Assembly (NCBI RefSeq): GCF_005049045.1
Contig: NZ_SUPK01000001.1
Span: forward strand, 558,001 to 622,000
Length of the DNA: 64,000 bases
Direction: 5' to 3'
Source of the DNA: Cohnella pontilimi
Lineage (GTDB): Bacteria > Bacillota > Bacilli > Paenibacillales > Paenibacillaceae
The position numbers and the translations under genes are program-made. Below the pieces are notes generated by a model, which did not search any database, was not told the DNA's origin, and saw only the letters and a program-made list of their open reading frames with translations. Every line of letters begins with the position of its first letter. The first letter of the stretch is position 1. Below are positions 40,589 to 48,411 of the stretch, piece by piece.

Positions 40589-41202
40589 GTTTGCTGCCCT
40601 CCCCTTCTCCAGGGGCTTCGCACGACCCTGAAGGCCGCAGAAGCCAAATAAGAAGCGAGCCGCGCGGTCAGCACAGAAGTCCACCAGCTTTCCATCCACC
40701 GTTCCGTCCCGATCACGAAAGGCCCCGACTCCCGCAGCCACAAGTTGGATAGCCCCTCGCACAAGCACAAAGCGGCCGAGGCCGCCACGATTTGTCCGGA
40801 CGCTCCCCGGCACAAGGCGGCCGACATCATCCCGACGACCAGCGCCGCGCCTCTTCCGGCGAGCCAGTCAGGAGCCGTCAAATAGAAGTGCGGGGAAAAC
40901 GAGAGCATGACCGCAAAGGAGCCGGCCAAAATGCCGGCAGACAAAGCCGTCCATGCAGCCGGCGGAGTCATCGTCAGCGCGAGGACGATCATCGCGACGG
41001 CCGTCCACATAAAGGCCCCGTTGACCTGTACGGAAGCGGCGTGCCCCAGTCCGGTTTTCATCCATGCCGTCAGCGGCCAGCCGGCCAAAAATACCGCAAC
41101 CGCACGTTCCGGAATACCGTCTGCGGTTTCCTCCCTCCAGCCGCTCCACCATAAAATCGCCGCGGCGGTCCACAAGAAAAATGCAGCATATCCGGGCGGC
41201 AT
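40585..41202 (-). CDS. YphA-like membrane protein
   Basis: A 205-residue protein with about six hydrophobic segments (AAFFLWTAAAILWWSG, AVAVFLAGWPLTAWM, AFMWTAVAMIVLALTM, WTALSAGILAGSFAVMLSF, RGAALVVGMMSAALC). The position after mntH and before the YIEGIA gene matches yphA of B. subtilis; sequence support is moderate. ATG at 41202 follows GAGGAGG. It is probably cotranscribed with the YIEGIA gene and its small partner. Function unknown. Confidence 0.65.
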   Translation of the reverse strand: MPPGYAAFFLWTAAAILWWSGWREETADGIPERAVAVFLAGWPLTAWMKTGLGHAASVQVNGAFMWTAVAMIVLALTMTPPAAWTALSAGILAGSFAVMLSFSPHFYLTAPDWLAGRGAALVVGMMSAALCRGASGQIVAASAALCLCEGLSNLWLRESGPFVIGTERWMESWWTSVLTARLASYLASAAFRVVRSPWRRGGQQT

Positions 41203-41259
41203 CCGCCGGCACCTCCTCGAAGTGACTGTCCGCTTCAGTAGTATGCGCCGGAAAATAGG

Positions 41260-41299
41260 AAACACCCCGGATTCCGGACATCCGGAATTCGGGGTGTTT
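41260..41299 (-). terminator. terminator of mntH
   Basis: AAACACCCCG-AATTCCGGA-TG-TCCGGAATC-CGGGGTGTTT, a near-perfect stem of about 18 bp on the minus strand, followed by CCTATTTTCC. It lies about 33 nt after the mntH stop. Confidence 0.75.
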
Positions 41300-41331
41300 C
41301 GTGTCTCTCGAATTGTGGGTCTGGCGGCCGA

Positions 41332-42687
41332 CTAGGACAACCAGACGGCGATCGTCTGGTACAAGAGATAGGCGTTGAGTACGGCGATTAAACCGGCCAC
41401 TGTCCAAGCCACGATTTTCAGCCATAGCGGGTTCACGAATACGCCCATTTTTTTCTTGTCACTCGTAAACTTCACAAGCGGGACGACCGCAAACGACAGC
41501 TGAAGCGACAAAATGACCTGGCTCAGTATGAGCAGCTGCGCCGTTCCGCTTTCCCCGGCGATCGCGGTCACGATCACGGCCGGGATAATGGCGATCATCC
41601 GCGTGATGAGCCTGCGCAGCCAAGCGGGCAGCTGAATGTTCAGGAAACCTTCCATCACGATTTGGCCGGCCATCGTGCCGGTAAGCGTAGAGTTTTGCCC
41701 CGCGGCCAACAAGGCCACGCCGAACAGGATGCTAGCCATCGACGAACCGAGGATCGGCGCGAGCAAATGATAGGCGTCCCCGATTTCGGCGATATCCGTG
41801 TATCCGGCCGTGTGAAATGCGGCCGATGCCACGATGAGAATGGCGGCGTTAATGAATAATGCAAAAAACAAAGCGATAGTGGAGTCCGCAGTGGCGTATC
41901 GGATCGCCTGACGCTTGCCGATTTCCGTCTGGTCGAACTGCCGCGTCTGCACGATGGAAGAGTGCAGGTATAAATTATGGGGCATGACGGTGGCACCCAA
42001 AATACCGATGGCAATGTAAAGCATCTCCGGGTTGCGGATGATTTCCGTATTCGGCACGAACCCCTTGAACACTTCCGCCATCGCCGGCTGCGACATGATA
42101 AGTTCCGCCACGAAACAAATGCCGACGGTTCCGATCAGCGTGATGACCATCGCCTCAATATAACGAAAGCCTTTGTTCTGCAACAAGAGAATGACAAGAA
42201 CGTCGAGCACGGTAATGATGACCCCGTAAATAAGCGGAATGCCGAACAGCAAATTCAGCGCAATGGCCGTCCCGATCACTTCTGCCAAATCGCACGCGGC
42301 GATCGCCAGCTCGCAGAGGAACCAGAGGCCATAAGTCGCGCGTTTGCTGTAATGATCCCGGCAAGCCTGCGCCAAATCCCGGCCGGTGACGATCCCCAGC
42401 TTCCCGGCCAGCGCCTGCAAAATGACGGCCATCAGATTGGAGAGCAGAATCACCGAGAGCAGCGTGTAGCCGAACAGCGATCCGCCCGCCAAATCCGTGG
42501 CCCAGTTACCGGGATCCATATAGCCTACGGCAACCAAGTAGCCGGGTCCGGCGAATGCCAAAAACTTGCGGATCACCGAACCGTTCTTCGGTATTTTTAA
42601 ACTCCGGTATACTTCCGGCATCGTCATCTGTGTTCTTTGGCGCCGCCAGCCGTCTTCCCTGACAAGCTGCGTTGTATGCTCCTGCAT
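41332..42687 (-). CDS. mntH: Nramp-family divalent metal (Mn2+) transporter
   Basis: A 451-residue proton-coupled manganese/iron importer with 11 hydrophobic helices. The metal-site motifs are [14 protein letters not shown] in TM1 (about residue 56-69) and [14 protein letters not shown] in TM6 (about 227-240). [13 protein letters not shown] near 318 is the TM8-loop signature. ATG at 42687 follows GAGGTG. Two MntR-like boxes surround its promoter, so repression by manganese is probable. Confidence 0.95.
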   Translation of the reverse strand: MQEHTTQLVREDGWRRQRTQMTMPEVYRSLKIPKNGSVIRKFLAFAGPGYLVAVGYMDPGNWATDLAGGSLFGYTLLSVILLSNLMAVILQALAGKLGIVTGRDLAQACRDHYSKRATYGLWFLCELAIAACDLAEVIGTAIALNLLFGIPLIYGVIITVLDVLVILLLQNKGFRYIEAMVITLIGTVGICFVAELIMSQPAMAEVFKGFVPNTEIIRNPEMLYIAIGILGATVMPHNLYLHSSIVQTRQFDQTEIGKRQAIRYATADSTIALFFALFINAAILIVASAAFHTAGYTDIAEIGDAYHLLAPILGSSMASILFGVALLAAGQNSTLTGTMAGQIVMEGFLNIQLPAWLRRLITRMIAIIPAVIVTAIAGESGTAQLLILSQVILSLQLSFAVVPLVKFTSDKKKMGVFVNPLWLKIVAWTVAGLIAVLNAYLLYQTIAVWLS

Positions 42688-42740
42688 GGAAATTCACCTC
42701 GCTCGGTTTGTACGCCGATTTGTGGCGTCCAACTTAAAAT

Positions 42741-42756
42741 GTTGCCTTCGATCAAC
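42741..42756. promoter_or_regulatory. MntR-like operator, downstream box
   Basis: GTTGCCTTCGATCAAC in the mntH 5' untranslated region. It shares GTTGCCTT and the CAAC end with the box at the -35 region and resembles the known MntR box TTTGCCTTAAGGAAAC. Confidence 0.5.
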
Positions 42757-42833
42757 TTTTTGATTAAAAAAAAAGATGCGTCTATCGGTAACCATAGGTT
42801 ATGCGGCGAATAACGGGATTGTTCCCTACTTTT

Positions 42834-42861
42834 ATTGTATACGCACAATAAAGTTTGTCAA
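42834..42861 (-). promoter_or_regulatory. sigma-A promoter of mntH
   Basis: TTGACA (42861-42856), 16 nt, TACAAT (42839-42834). The predicted start lies about 140 nt before the mntH ATG. Confidence 0.7.
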
Positions 42862-42868
42862 AGGCAAC
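42853..42868. promoter_or_regulatory. MntR-like operator overlapping the mntH -35 box
   Basis: On the minus strand GTTGCCTTTGACAAAC covers the whole -35 hexamer. It matches the Bacillus MntR box at 11 of 16 positions, including the TTGCCTT and AAAC blocks. Confidence 0.55.
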
Positions 42869-42877
42869 ATTCCGGCA

Positions 42878-42929
42878 TAAAAAGAGCCGCTGCTCCGGTT
42901 TGCAGCGTTGGGCAGCCGGAACGAGCGGC
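42878..42929 (-). terminator. terminator of the S1-domain gene
   Basis: Minus-strand GCCGCTCGTTCCGG...CCGGAGCAGCGGC followed by TCTTTTTATG, about 20 nt after the stop. Confidence 0.85.
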
Positions 42930-42948
42930 ATCTTAAATAAGCTTTGAT

Positions 42949-44181
42949 TTACTTGAATTTGCTCAGTTTATCGCCGAACTTCTCGCCGAGCGTAAAGCTC
43001 ATGCTTTCCGGCTCCGGCAAATTCGCGGATTCCTTCGGCGCGCGTGGTCCACGCTCCCGCTCCGGACGAGCCGGCGCTTCTTCCGTCTCCTTGATCGAGA
43101 GAGACACGCGCTTCTCGGCAGGGTTGAAGTCCAGCACTTTCGCTTGCACTTCCTGCCCTTCCTTCAGCACTTCATGCGGAGTTGCGATATGGCGATGGGC
43201 GATTTGGGAAATGTGCACCAAGCCTTCCACGCCCGGCGCGATTTCCACGAAGGCGCCGAAGCTGACCAGGCGCTTCACGACGCCGGTTACGATGTCGCCT
43301 GTGCGGAATTGACCGGACGCATTTTCCCAAGGTCCCGGCTGCGCCGCTTTGATGCTGAGCGAAATTTTGCCCACGGAAGGATCCACTTTCAGCACTTTTA
43401 CTTTGACGGACTGCCCTTCGGATACGACGTCCGCCGGATGAGCCACGTGCTGCCAGGCCATCTCGGATACGTGCACGAGACCGTCCACGCCGCCGATGTC
43501 CACGAACGCTCCGAACGGAGTCAGCCGCTGTACGGTACCTTCGAGCACTTGGCCAGGCTGCAGATTGTTCATGATCTGTTGTTTTTGCTGCTCGTATTCA
43601 GCTTCCAGCACGTCTTTGGCCGAGAGAATGACCTTGTTGTTCTCGCGGTCGATTTCTTTCACTTTGACGCGGAGCTTGCGGCCTTTATAGCTGCTGAAAT
43701 CTTCTACGAAATGACGCTCGACCATAGAAGCCGGAATGAAGCCGCGCACGCCGACATCGGCCACCAAGCCGCCTTTGACCACGTCGGCCACGGTGACTTC
43801 GAAAGCTTCTCCGTTATCGAATTTAGCCTGCAGGTCTTCCCAAGCACGGGTGCTGTCCACCTGCCGCTTGGAGAGTACGAGTTTCTCCTTGGCATCGTCG
43901 ATGCTGACCACTTTGGCTTCCACTTCTTGACCGATTTGCACGGCGTCCGAAGCGTTCTCCAACTGAACGGATGACAGTTCGCGAAGCGGAATGACACCGT
44001 CATATTTATATCCAAGGCTTATGAATGCTTGGTTGTCCTCGATTTTGACGACCGTCCCTTTGACGGTGTCGCCCTTTTTCAGGGTTACGAGATTGTCCAT
44101 TTCCTCCTGAGAGGACGTATCCTTGCTTTCCGTGACCGCTTCGGCGGCTTCCGTTTCTTGTACTTTGGTTTCATCAGACAT
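42949..44181 (-). CDS. ypfD: S1 RNA-binding domain protein (ribosomal protein S1 homologue, YpfD)
   Basis: A 410-residue RNA-binding protein with four S1 domains, at about residues 33-102 (GDTVKGTVVKIEDNQAFIS), 119-186, 206-274 (GQVLEGTVQRLTPFGAFVDI) and 291-360 (GDIVTGVVKRLVSFGAFVEI). An acidic head and a charged tail flank them. Firmicute versions are shorter than E. coli S1 and less tightly linked to translation initiation. ATG at 44181 follows GAGGAGG. A bulged hairpin in the leader could be regulatory. Confidence 0.93.
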   Translation of the reverse strand: MSDETKVQETEAAEAVTESKDTSSQEEMDNLVTLKKGDTVKGTVVKIEDNQAFISLGYKYDGVIPLRELSSVQLENASDAVQIGQEVEAKVVSIDDAKEKLVLSKRQVDSTRAWEDLQAKFDNGEAFEVTVADVVKGGLVADVGVRGFIPASMVERHFVEDFSSYKGRKLRVKVKEIDRENNKVILSAKDVLEAEYEQQKQQIMNNLQPGQVLEGTVQRLTPFGAFVDIGGVDGLVHVSEMAWQHVAHPADVVSEGQSVKVKVLKVDPSVGKISLSIKAAQPGPWENASGQFRTGDIVTGVVKRLVSFGAFVEIAPGVEGLVHISQIAHRHIATPHEVLKEGQEVQAKVLDFNPAEKRVSLSIKETEEAPARPERERGPRAPKESANLPEPESMSFTLGEKFGDKLSKFK

Positions 44182-44336
44182 GAAAATAACCTCCTCAGTT
44201 CTACCCCAACTTTATTTAAACCCGCTTTGCGGCGTTTAAATCTGATTTACCCGAACCCCATGATGCCCAACCAAATCATGCCTTTAAAGAATGTCTATAG
44301 TATGAGAGTTCGACTAGCGAAACATGCATGAGAGCA

Positions 44337-44924
44337 TTATGCCGAAGGTTTGCCGGTCTGAAGCATTTCTTTGATTTTGGACATGATCTGTTCGGTGGCC
44401 TCTTCCATGCTCTCGGCCGTGCCCGCGTCCGCGAACGGCTTCATGTCGATAGGTGCCCCGTAGACCGCAATCATTTTGCGGAACATCCGATATTCGCCGA
44501 CAATCGCGACGGGAACTACAACGGCACGAGACCTGAGCGCCATCGTCACCGCTCCGCGCTTGCCCATGCCGAGGGACTGGTTTCTCGTCCCTTCCGGAAA
44601 AATCCCCATCACGTTGCCCTGTTCCAGCAAATGGATGGCGGTCCGGATCGCTTCCTTGCTGACGCCTCCCCGTTTGACCGGAAAAGCGCCGAGCGCCCGG
44701 ATCAACGGACCGAGCAGCGGAATGCCGAACAGCTCCGCTTTGGCCATATAGTGCACCTTTCGGGGCACCCAGATGCCTAACGTAATGGGATCTTGCAGGC
44801 TTTTGTGATTGCTGCATAAAACGACGGGGCCTGCATCCGGAATATTATCCAGCCCGCGGGTTTCCAAACGGTACATAAGTGCGTAAAGGATACGCAGCAA
44901 AAATCTGCAGAAGCGGTATATCAT
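44337..44924 (-). CDS. plsC: 1-acyl-sn-glycerol-3-phosphate acyltransferase
   Basis: A 195-residue membrane-associated enzyme making phosphatidic acid. Motif I is SNHKSLQDP (H-x4-D, about residue 39), motif III FPEGTRNQS (about 108), with KAELFGIPLLGPLIRALGAF between. ATG at 44924 is 3 nt after cmk. It works downstream of PlsY in glycerolipid synthesis. Confidence 0.94.
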   Translation of the reverse strand: MIYRFCRFLLRILYALMYRLETRGLDNIPDAGPVVLCSNHKSLQDPITLGIWVPRKVHYMAKAELFGIPLLGPLIRALGAFPVKRGGVSKEAIRTAIHLLEQGNVMGIFPEGTRNQSLGMGKRGAVTMALRSRAVVVPVAIVGEYRMFRKMIAVYGAPIDMKPFADAGTAESMEEATEQIMSKIKEMLQTGKPSA

Positions 44925-44927
44925 AGT

Positions 44928-45635
44928 CTACTTCTCCTCCGGCGAAATGGTTCGTGCAATCTGTTGTCCCCATTGCACGATCTCGTCCGCCACTTCCTGC
45001 GCCGTGCGGCCGTCTGAGTCGACAAGCCGGGCGTCGGGTGCGCGGGAAAGCGGAGCGATTTCCCTTTCCTCGTCCAGGCGGTCCCGTTCCGCGATGTCAC
45101 GCTCCAGTTCCTCGAGCGTAACGCCGGGGTTCTCGCCCAGCTCCTGGAAACGCCGTTCTGCGCGTACGCGCGGCGAAGCCGTGAGAAATATTTTGAGCTC
45201 TGCGTCGGGCAGCACATGGGTGCCGATGTCCCGGCCGTCCATGACTACGCCTTTCTGCTGCGCCATTAACCTTTGCAAAGCGGCCATTCGGCTGCGGACG
45301 CCTTCGATTTTGGCGAAATGCGAGACGTTCCGGTTCACATCAAGCGACCGGATGTGCGAAGTGACGTCCTCTCCGTCGGCCAATACCCGTTGTCCTTCCG
45401 GGCCGGGCAAAAGCGTTATATCGAGCCGCTCGGCAAGCCTCGTCACTTGCTCCGCGTCCTCCGCCGTCAATCCCGCTTCCAGCGCTTTCATCGTTAAAGT
45501 CCGATACATCGCCCCGGTGTCGATATATATGTAATGAAGGGTTGAGGCGACGAGTCTGGCTACCGTGCTTTTACCGGCTCCGGCGGGACCGTCGATGGCG
45601 ATATTGATGCGTGAGGGCGATGTTGACAAGTTCAT
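44928..45635 (-). CDS. cmk: cytidylate kinase
   Basis: A 235-residue kinase phosphorylating CMP and dCMP. The P-loop is IAIDGPAGAGKSTVARL (about residue 11-27), the substrate part YIDTGAMYRTLTMKA (about 36), and MDGRDIGTHVLPDA (about 151). AERDRLDEEREIAPL is the lid region. ATG at 45635 has GTAGGAGG 13 nt upstream. Pairing with plsC and the S1-domain gene is conserved in Firmicutes. Confidence 0.96.
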   Translation of the reverse strand: MNLSTSPSRINIAIDGPAGAGKSTVARLVASTLHYIYIDTGAMYRTLTMKALEAGLTAEDAEQVTRLAERLDITLLPGPEGQRVLADGEDVTSHIRSLDVNRNVSHFAKIEGVRSRMAALQRLMAQQKGVVMDGRDIGTHVLPDAELKIFLTASPRVRAERRFQELGENPGVTLEELERDIAERDRLDEEREIAPLSRAPDARLVDSDGRTAQEVADEIVQWGQQIARTISPEEK

Positions 45636-45726
45636 CGAGAACGAGAGGCCTCCTACTGGCAGCTGCGATTAGGTCGGAAAGAAAAACAGGCAGGCTCGGC
45701 CTGCTTGGCGAAAAAATTATACCATA

Positions 45727-45763
45727 GCAAAGCCCCCCGATGCAAAAAGCATGGGGGGCTTTA
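45727..45763 (-). terminator. terminator after ypfB
   Basis: Minus-strand AAAGCCCCCC-ATGCTTTTTGCAT-CGGGGGGCTTT; it starts at the ypfB stop codon and nests ATGC/GCAT. The T-tract is short (CTTTGC). Confidence 0.7.
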
Positions 45764-45961
45764 AGGGTTGTTTCGTTCGAATGGGACGCCTTCCCACTTC
45801 TCAGTGGGGATGAGCCACGAACGGACGGCGGGAATTTGCAAGGCGCTTTGGCTGATCAGGAGCGCTGCGGCAAGAAGCCAAACGGCCCTTTTCAGGCGTT
45901 GCTCAATACGGTCCGACCACTCGGGGAAGGCGGAGGCCTGCTTTGGGGGTTTGAAGATCAG
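45761..45961 (-). CDS. small membrane protein YpfB (DUF5359-like), CTG start
   Basis: A 66-residue protein reading IFKPPKQASAFPEWSDR, then a transmembrane helix AVWLLAAALLISQSAL (about 28-43), then a short polar tail ending FERNNP. It sits between ypfA and cmk as ypfB does in B. subtilis. AGGAGG lies 8 nt before a CTG at 45961; an in-frame stop is only five codons upstream and no ATG, GTG or TTG occurs before the conserved-looking part. Either CTG is used, or there is a sequencing error. Function unknown. Confidence 0.65.
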   Translation of the reverse strand: MIFKPPKQASAFPEWSDRIEQRLKRAVWLLAAALLISQSALQIPAVRSWLIPTEKWEGVPFERNNP

Positions 45962-45995
45962 GGCGGGGTCCTCCTAACAAATCGGTCTAGCGGGA

Positions 45996-46649
45996 TTATC
46001 CTTTATGTTTCTCAAGCTGACGTTCGAAGCAGAAGCGGATGATCCGCTGCTGGTCCGAATCGTGAATATCCCGGAACCGCAACATGACAGTGTGCTGATT
46101 CGGTTCTTCCGGGACAATCCGGACGACTTCACCCTCAAATTTGGCATGGCCGAGACTGCCGTTGCGATAATTGAGCAACAGCCAGCAGCTCAGCGTCATC
46201 CCCGGCACCAGCGGCCAGCTCCTGTTGCATCGAAAAGAGAGACCGCCGCCCCCCACATCGTCGGTCAAGGCGGTGAAACGCACCCTGTCCCCGATGCGGA
46301 CGGCGATCTCCTGCTCCGCTTCCACACGAAGAAAATTCCGCCGCTGCTCCCTTTCTATCTGTTCCGTTTTCGGGGTGGGCACCGCAATAAGTCGTACAGG
46401 TTCTTTTTTCATTTCGGCAATCGCGGCGGCGAATTGGTACTTTACCCCTTCCGGCGTGAAGAAAAGGATCCGGAATTCGTCGCCGACATGCGTGCGGTGA
46501 TACTTGCGGCTCTGTTCGTCCAAAGGGATTTCCAGCCAAATGAATTCTTTATCCATATCCGCCACTCTGGAGCGGAATGTGGTCGCCGAGTCCGGGTCCG
46601 TAACCGGCATCAACTGCATGTAAGTCGTTTGATTGATCTTCGGCAGCAC
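45996..46649 (-). CDS. ypfA: flagellar brake / c-di-GMP receptor of the YcgR-YpfA family
   Basis: A protein of about 217 residues with an N-terminal YcgR-like domain and a PilZ domain. The c-di-GMP arginines are in EREQRRNFLRVEAE (about residue 98-111). The second PilZ motif usually reads D-x-S-x-x-G; here it is TDDVGGGGLSF with glycine for serine. B. subtilis YpfA (MotI/DgrA) binds the stator and stops flagellar rotation. I choose GTG at 46649 with GGGGG 8 nt upstream; longer frames from 46709 lack a site and overlap a TATAAT block. Confidence 0.85.
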   Translation of the reverse strand: MLPKINQTTYMQLMPVTDPDSATTFRSRVADMDKEFIWLEIPLDEQSRKYHRTHVGDEFRILFFTPEGVKYQFAAAIAEMKKEPVRLIAVPTPKTEQIEREQRRNFLRVEAEQEIAVRIGDRVRFTALTDDVGGGGLSFRCNRSWPLVPGMTLSCWLLLNYRNGSLGHAKFEGEVVRIVPEEPNQHTVMLRFRDIHDSDQQRIIRFCFERQLEKHKG

Positions 46650-46724
46650 CGGTAAAACCCCCATCAAGTAGGCATAAGAACAGGAAACGATTCCCGTTTT
46701 TATCCCCATTATAGCATGAAGGGG

Positions 46725-48089
46725 TCAGGTCCGGTAAATCGGTTTGGCCGTGTCGGGGATACGTTCTACCTTTTCTTCGACGCCGGTTTCGCCATTCATG
46801 TAGATCCGGTAAATGGCTCCGTTGATTTTCCCGGTAAATTCGTGACAGAGCACCGGCTGCCGGGTATCGTTGTCGATGACGGCCAGCGAGTAGCTTTGTA
46901 CCTTCAGCTCCGGATTCAATCCTTTGGCGGCTTTCTCCCGGCTGATTTTCGGCTTGCCCTGTGTCGTTAGGCGCTGGGCGGCAAACACATGATCCGTGGC
47001 TTGAAGGCCGACGATTTCTCCGCTATCGAGCGCCACGCGGACCGTCACTTTATCCGGGTAATATCTCACGCCGCCTTGCGTCCTTACGAAAGCGAATACG
47101 GCGACATGGTCATATTCGTCATAGGTTACCGGTGTCATATCCCGATAGCCGCGCTGGTTCAAAAATCCGGATGCGCTGCTTTGGGCGGCTCCGAAGCTGA
47201 GTCTGCGGGATTTTACTTCGCGCGGATTCATATACCAGAGAAGCTGTCCGCCTTTTCGCGTGAATGCCATCTGGATGCGGTTGCCGTCTTTGCCGTCCGA
47301 GGTGACGGAAAAGGTGCGGAAATCGGTGCGCGCGCCGGATTCCGACACTTTGAGATTTTGAGATCCAAGTCCGCGCCGCCCTAGGAAATTCACGGCCCGA
47401 TCGCGGATCTCGGCGGTTGACAAATCCCGTCCCGTCAGACTCGAAGTGGAAAGCCTGCGGCTGGCGGCCAAGGCGGCGGGACCGAAGTCCGTCTCCGGAT
47501 AAGTGCCGATTTTTTTGTCCACCGTACGGAATCCGTCAATAATGGTATTGTCGTGAGGATTTTTCTCCGACGCCATGGCCGTTTCGACATCCATCCAGCG
47601 CAGACGGTTCGAAATGACCGCATCCTGCACCCGGCCAAGGTCTTGGTTAATGTCCTTCGAATTGGCATACAGCGTTTTTAGCGTCTTCACTTCATGCGAG
47701 GTGAGCGGTTTTTTGGTGAGATCGCGAACGGAAACCGAATAGGCGAAATTGTTGATCCGGGCGAGAAATTGTTCGGCTTTGTCAAAGGGGAGCAAGGCAA
47801 GCGGAAGCTGATTCACTTCGTTCTGGGCCTGGCTCGTCAGCCGCCAAACGTTCACAAGTCCTTTGCGCTGCATATCGTGGGAAGCCGAAGAAACGGCCAG
47901 CGTTTGACCCAGCTCGTCGTGCAGCCGGTTCATATGATGATTTAGGTCGTGAAAAGCGCGTTGATACTGGTTTTCCGCCTTAATCAAAATCGAGTTTTTT
48001 TCCTGATGTTCTTGATAACCCCAGATTGCGGCTCCGATCAACAAAATCGCTGCGACCGGAAACAAGACCGAACTTAAGCGTGCATACAT
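46725..48089 (-). CDS. ypeB: germination protein YpeB
   Basis: A 454-residue protein that in Bacillus stabilises the spore lytic enzyme SleB. It has a signal-anchor (LFPVAAILLIGAAIWGY, about residue 9-25), a long helical region (AFHDLNHHMNRLHDELGQTL) and PepSY-like repeats in the C-terminal half (SREKAAKGLNPELKVQSY, GEIVGLQATDHVFA). sleB is not adjacent, unlike in B. subtilis. ATG at 48089; its ribosome binding site lies in the 3' arm of a long hairpin (48092-48156). Confidence 0.94.
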   Translation of the reverse strand: MYARLSSVLFPVAAILLIGAAIWGYQEHQEKNSILIKAENQYQRAFHDLNHHMNRLHDELGQTLAVSSASHDMQRKGLVNVWRLTSQAQNEVNQLPLALLPFDKAEQFLARINNFAYSVSVRDLTKKPLTSHEVKTLKTLYANSKDINQDLGRVQDAVISNRLRWMDVETAMASEKNPHDNTIIDGFRTVDKKIGTYPETDFGPAALAASRRLSTSSLTGRDLSTAEIRDRAVNFLGRRGLGSQNLKVSESGARTDFRTFSVTSDGKDGNRIQMAFTRKGGQLLWYMNPREVKSRRLSFGAAQSSASGFLNQRGYRDMTPVTYDEYDHVAVFAFVRTQGGVRYYPDKVTVRVALDSGEIVGLQATDHVFAAQRLTTQGKPKISREKAAKGLNPELKVQSYSLAVIDNDTRQPVLCHEFTGKINGAIYRIYMNGETGVEEKVERIPDTAKPIYRT

Positions 48090-48091
48090 GA

Positions 48092-48156
48092 AAAGCCGAC
48101 CCCTTTCATTCCCAGACTCCGGTTTGGCGTTAGTGTGGGATAAAGGGAGCGGCTTT
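48092..48156 (-). promoter_or_regulatory. hairpin hiding the ypeB ribosome binding site
   Basis: On the minus strand AAAGCCG..CCCTTT..TCCCA (48156-48136) pairs with TGGGA..AAAGGG..CGGCTTT (48114-48092), about 18-19 bp with small bulges and a 21-nt loop. The AAAGGGG block lies wholly in the 3' arm, 2 nt before the ATG. No T-run follows, so it is not a terminator. It would lower ypeB translation unless unfolded or transcribed from inside. Confidence 0.55.
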
Positions 48157-48170
48157 ATGCGCGACCCGTG

Positions 48171-48190
48171 AAGAACCGCCGGCGCGGCGG
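48171..48190 (-). terminator. possible terminator after the zinc-ribbon gene
   Basis: Minus-strand CCGCCG-CGC-CGGCGG followed by TTCTTC, 4 nt after the stop. Strong stem, weak T-tract. Confidence 0.5.
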
Positions 48191-48194
48191 CTTC

Positions 48195-48356
48195 TCAAGG
48201 AAGCTCTTCCTGAATCTCGAAATCGTGGACGTTATCGCAGAGGCATTGCTTGAATCCGGTATCCACACGTCCTCTTTCCTTGCGGCCCCGAAGCGTGAAT
48301 TTTTCTCCGCAGCGATTGCAGCGAATGACGACTTTGATTCTGTCCTGGTTCGGCAT
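48195..48356 (-). CDS. 53-residue zinc-ribbon-like protein
   Basis: Starts MPNQDRIKVVIRCNRCGEKF at 48356 after GCAGGAGGAG. C13 and C16 in CNRCGEKF and C40, C42 in KQCLCDNVH could bind zinc. The rest is hydrophilic and ends with an acidic stretch (DFEIQEELP). It lies between prsW and ypeB, where B. subtilis has sleB. Function not known. Reading frames on the other strand here are shadows. Confidence 0.75.
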   Translation of the reverse strand: MPNQDRIKVVIRCNRCGEKFTLRGRKERGRVDTGFKQCLCDNVHDFEIQEELP

Positions 48357-48411
48357 GTCTCTCCTCCTGCTTCCGAGCGAGGTGTAACATAACCCATTAT
48401 GGGCGGATTGC

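Noticed and set aside
42690-42833. yybP-ykoY manganese riboswitch in the mntH leader
   Set aside because: The conserved riboswitch sequence is not present; the two MntR-like boxes explain likely control better.
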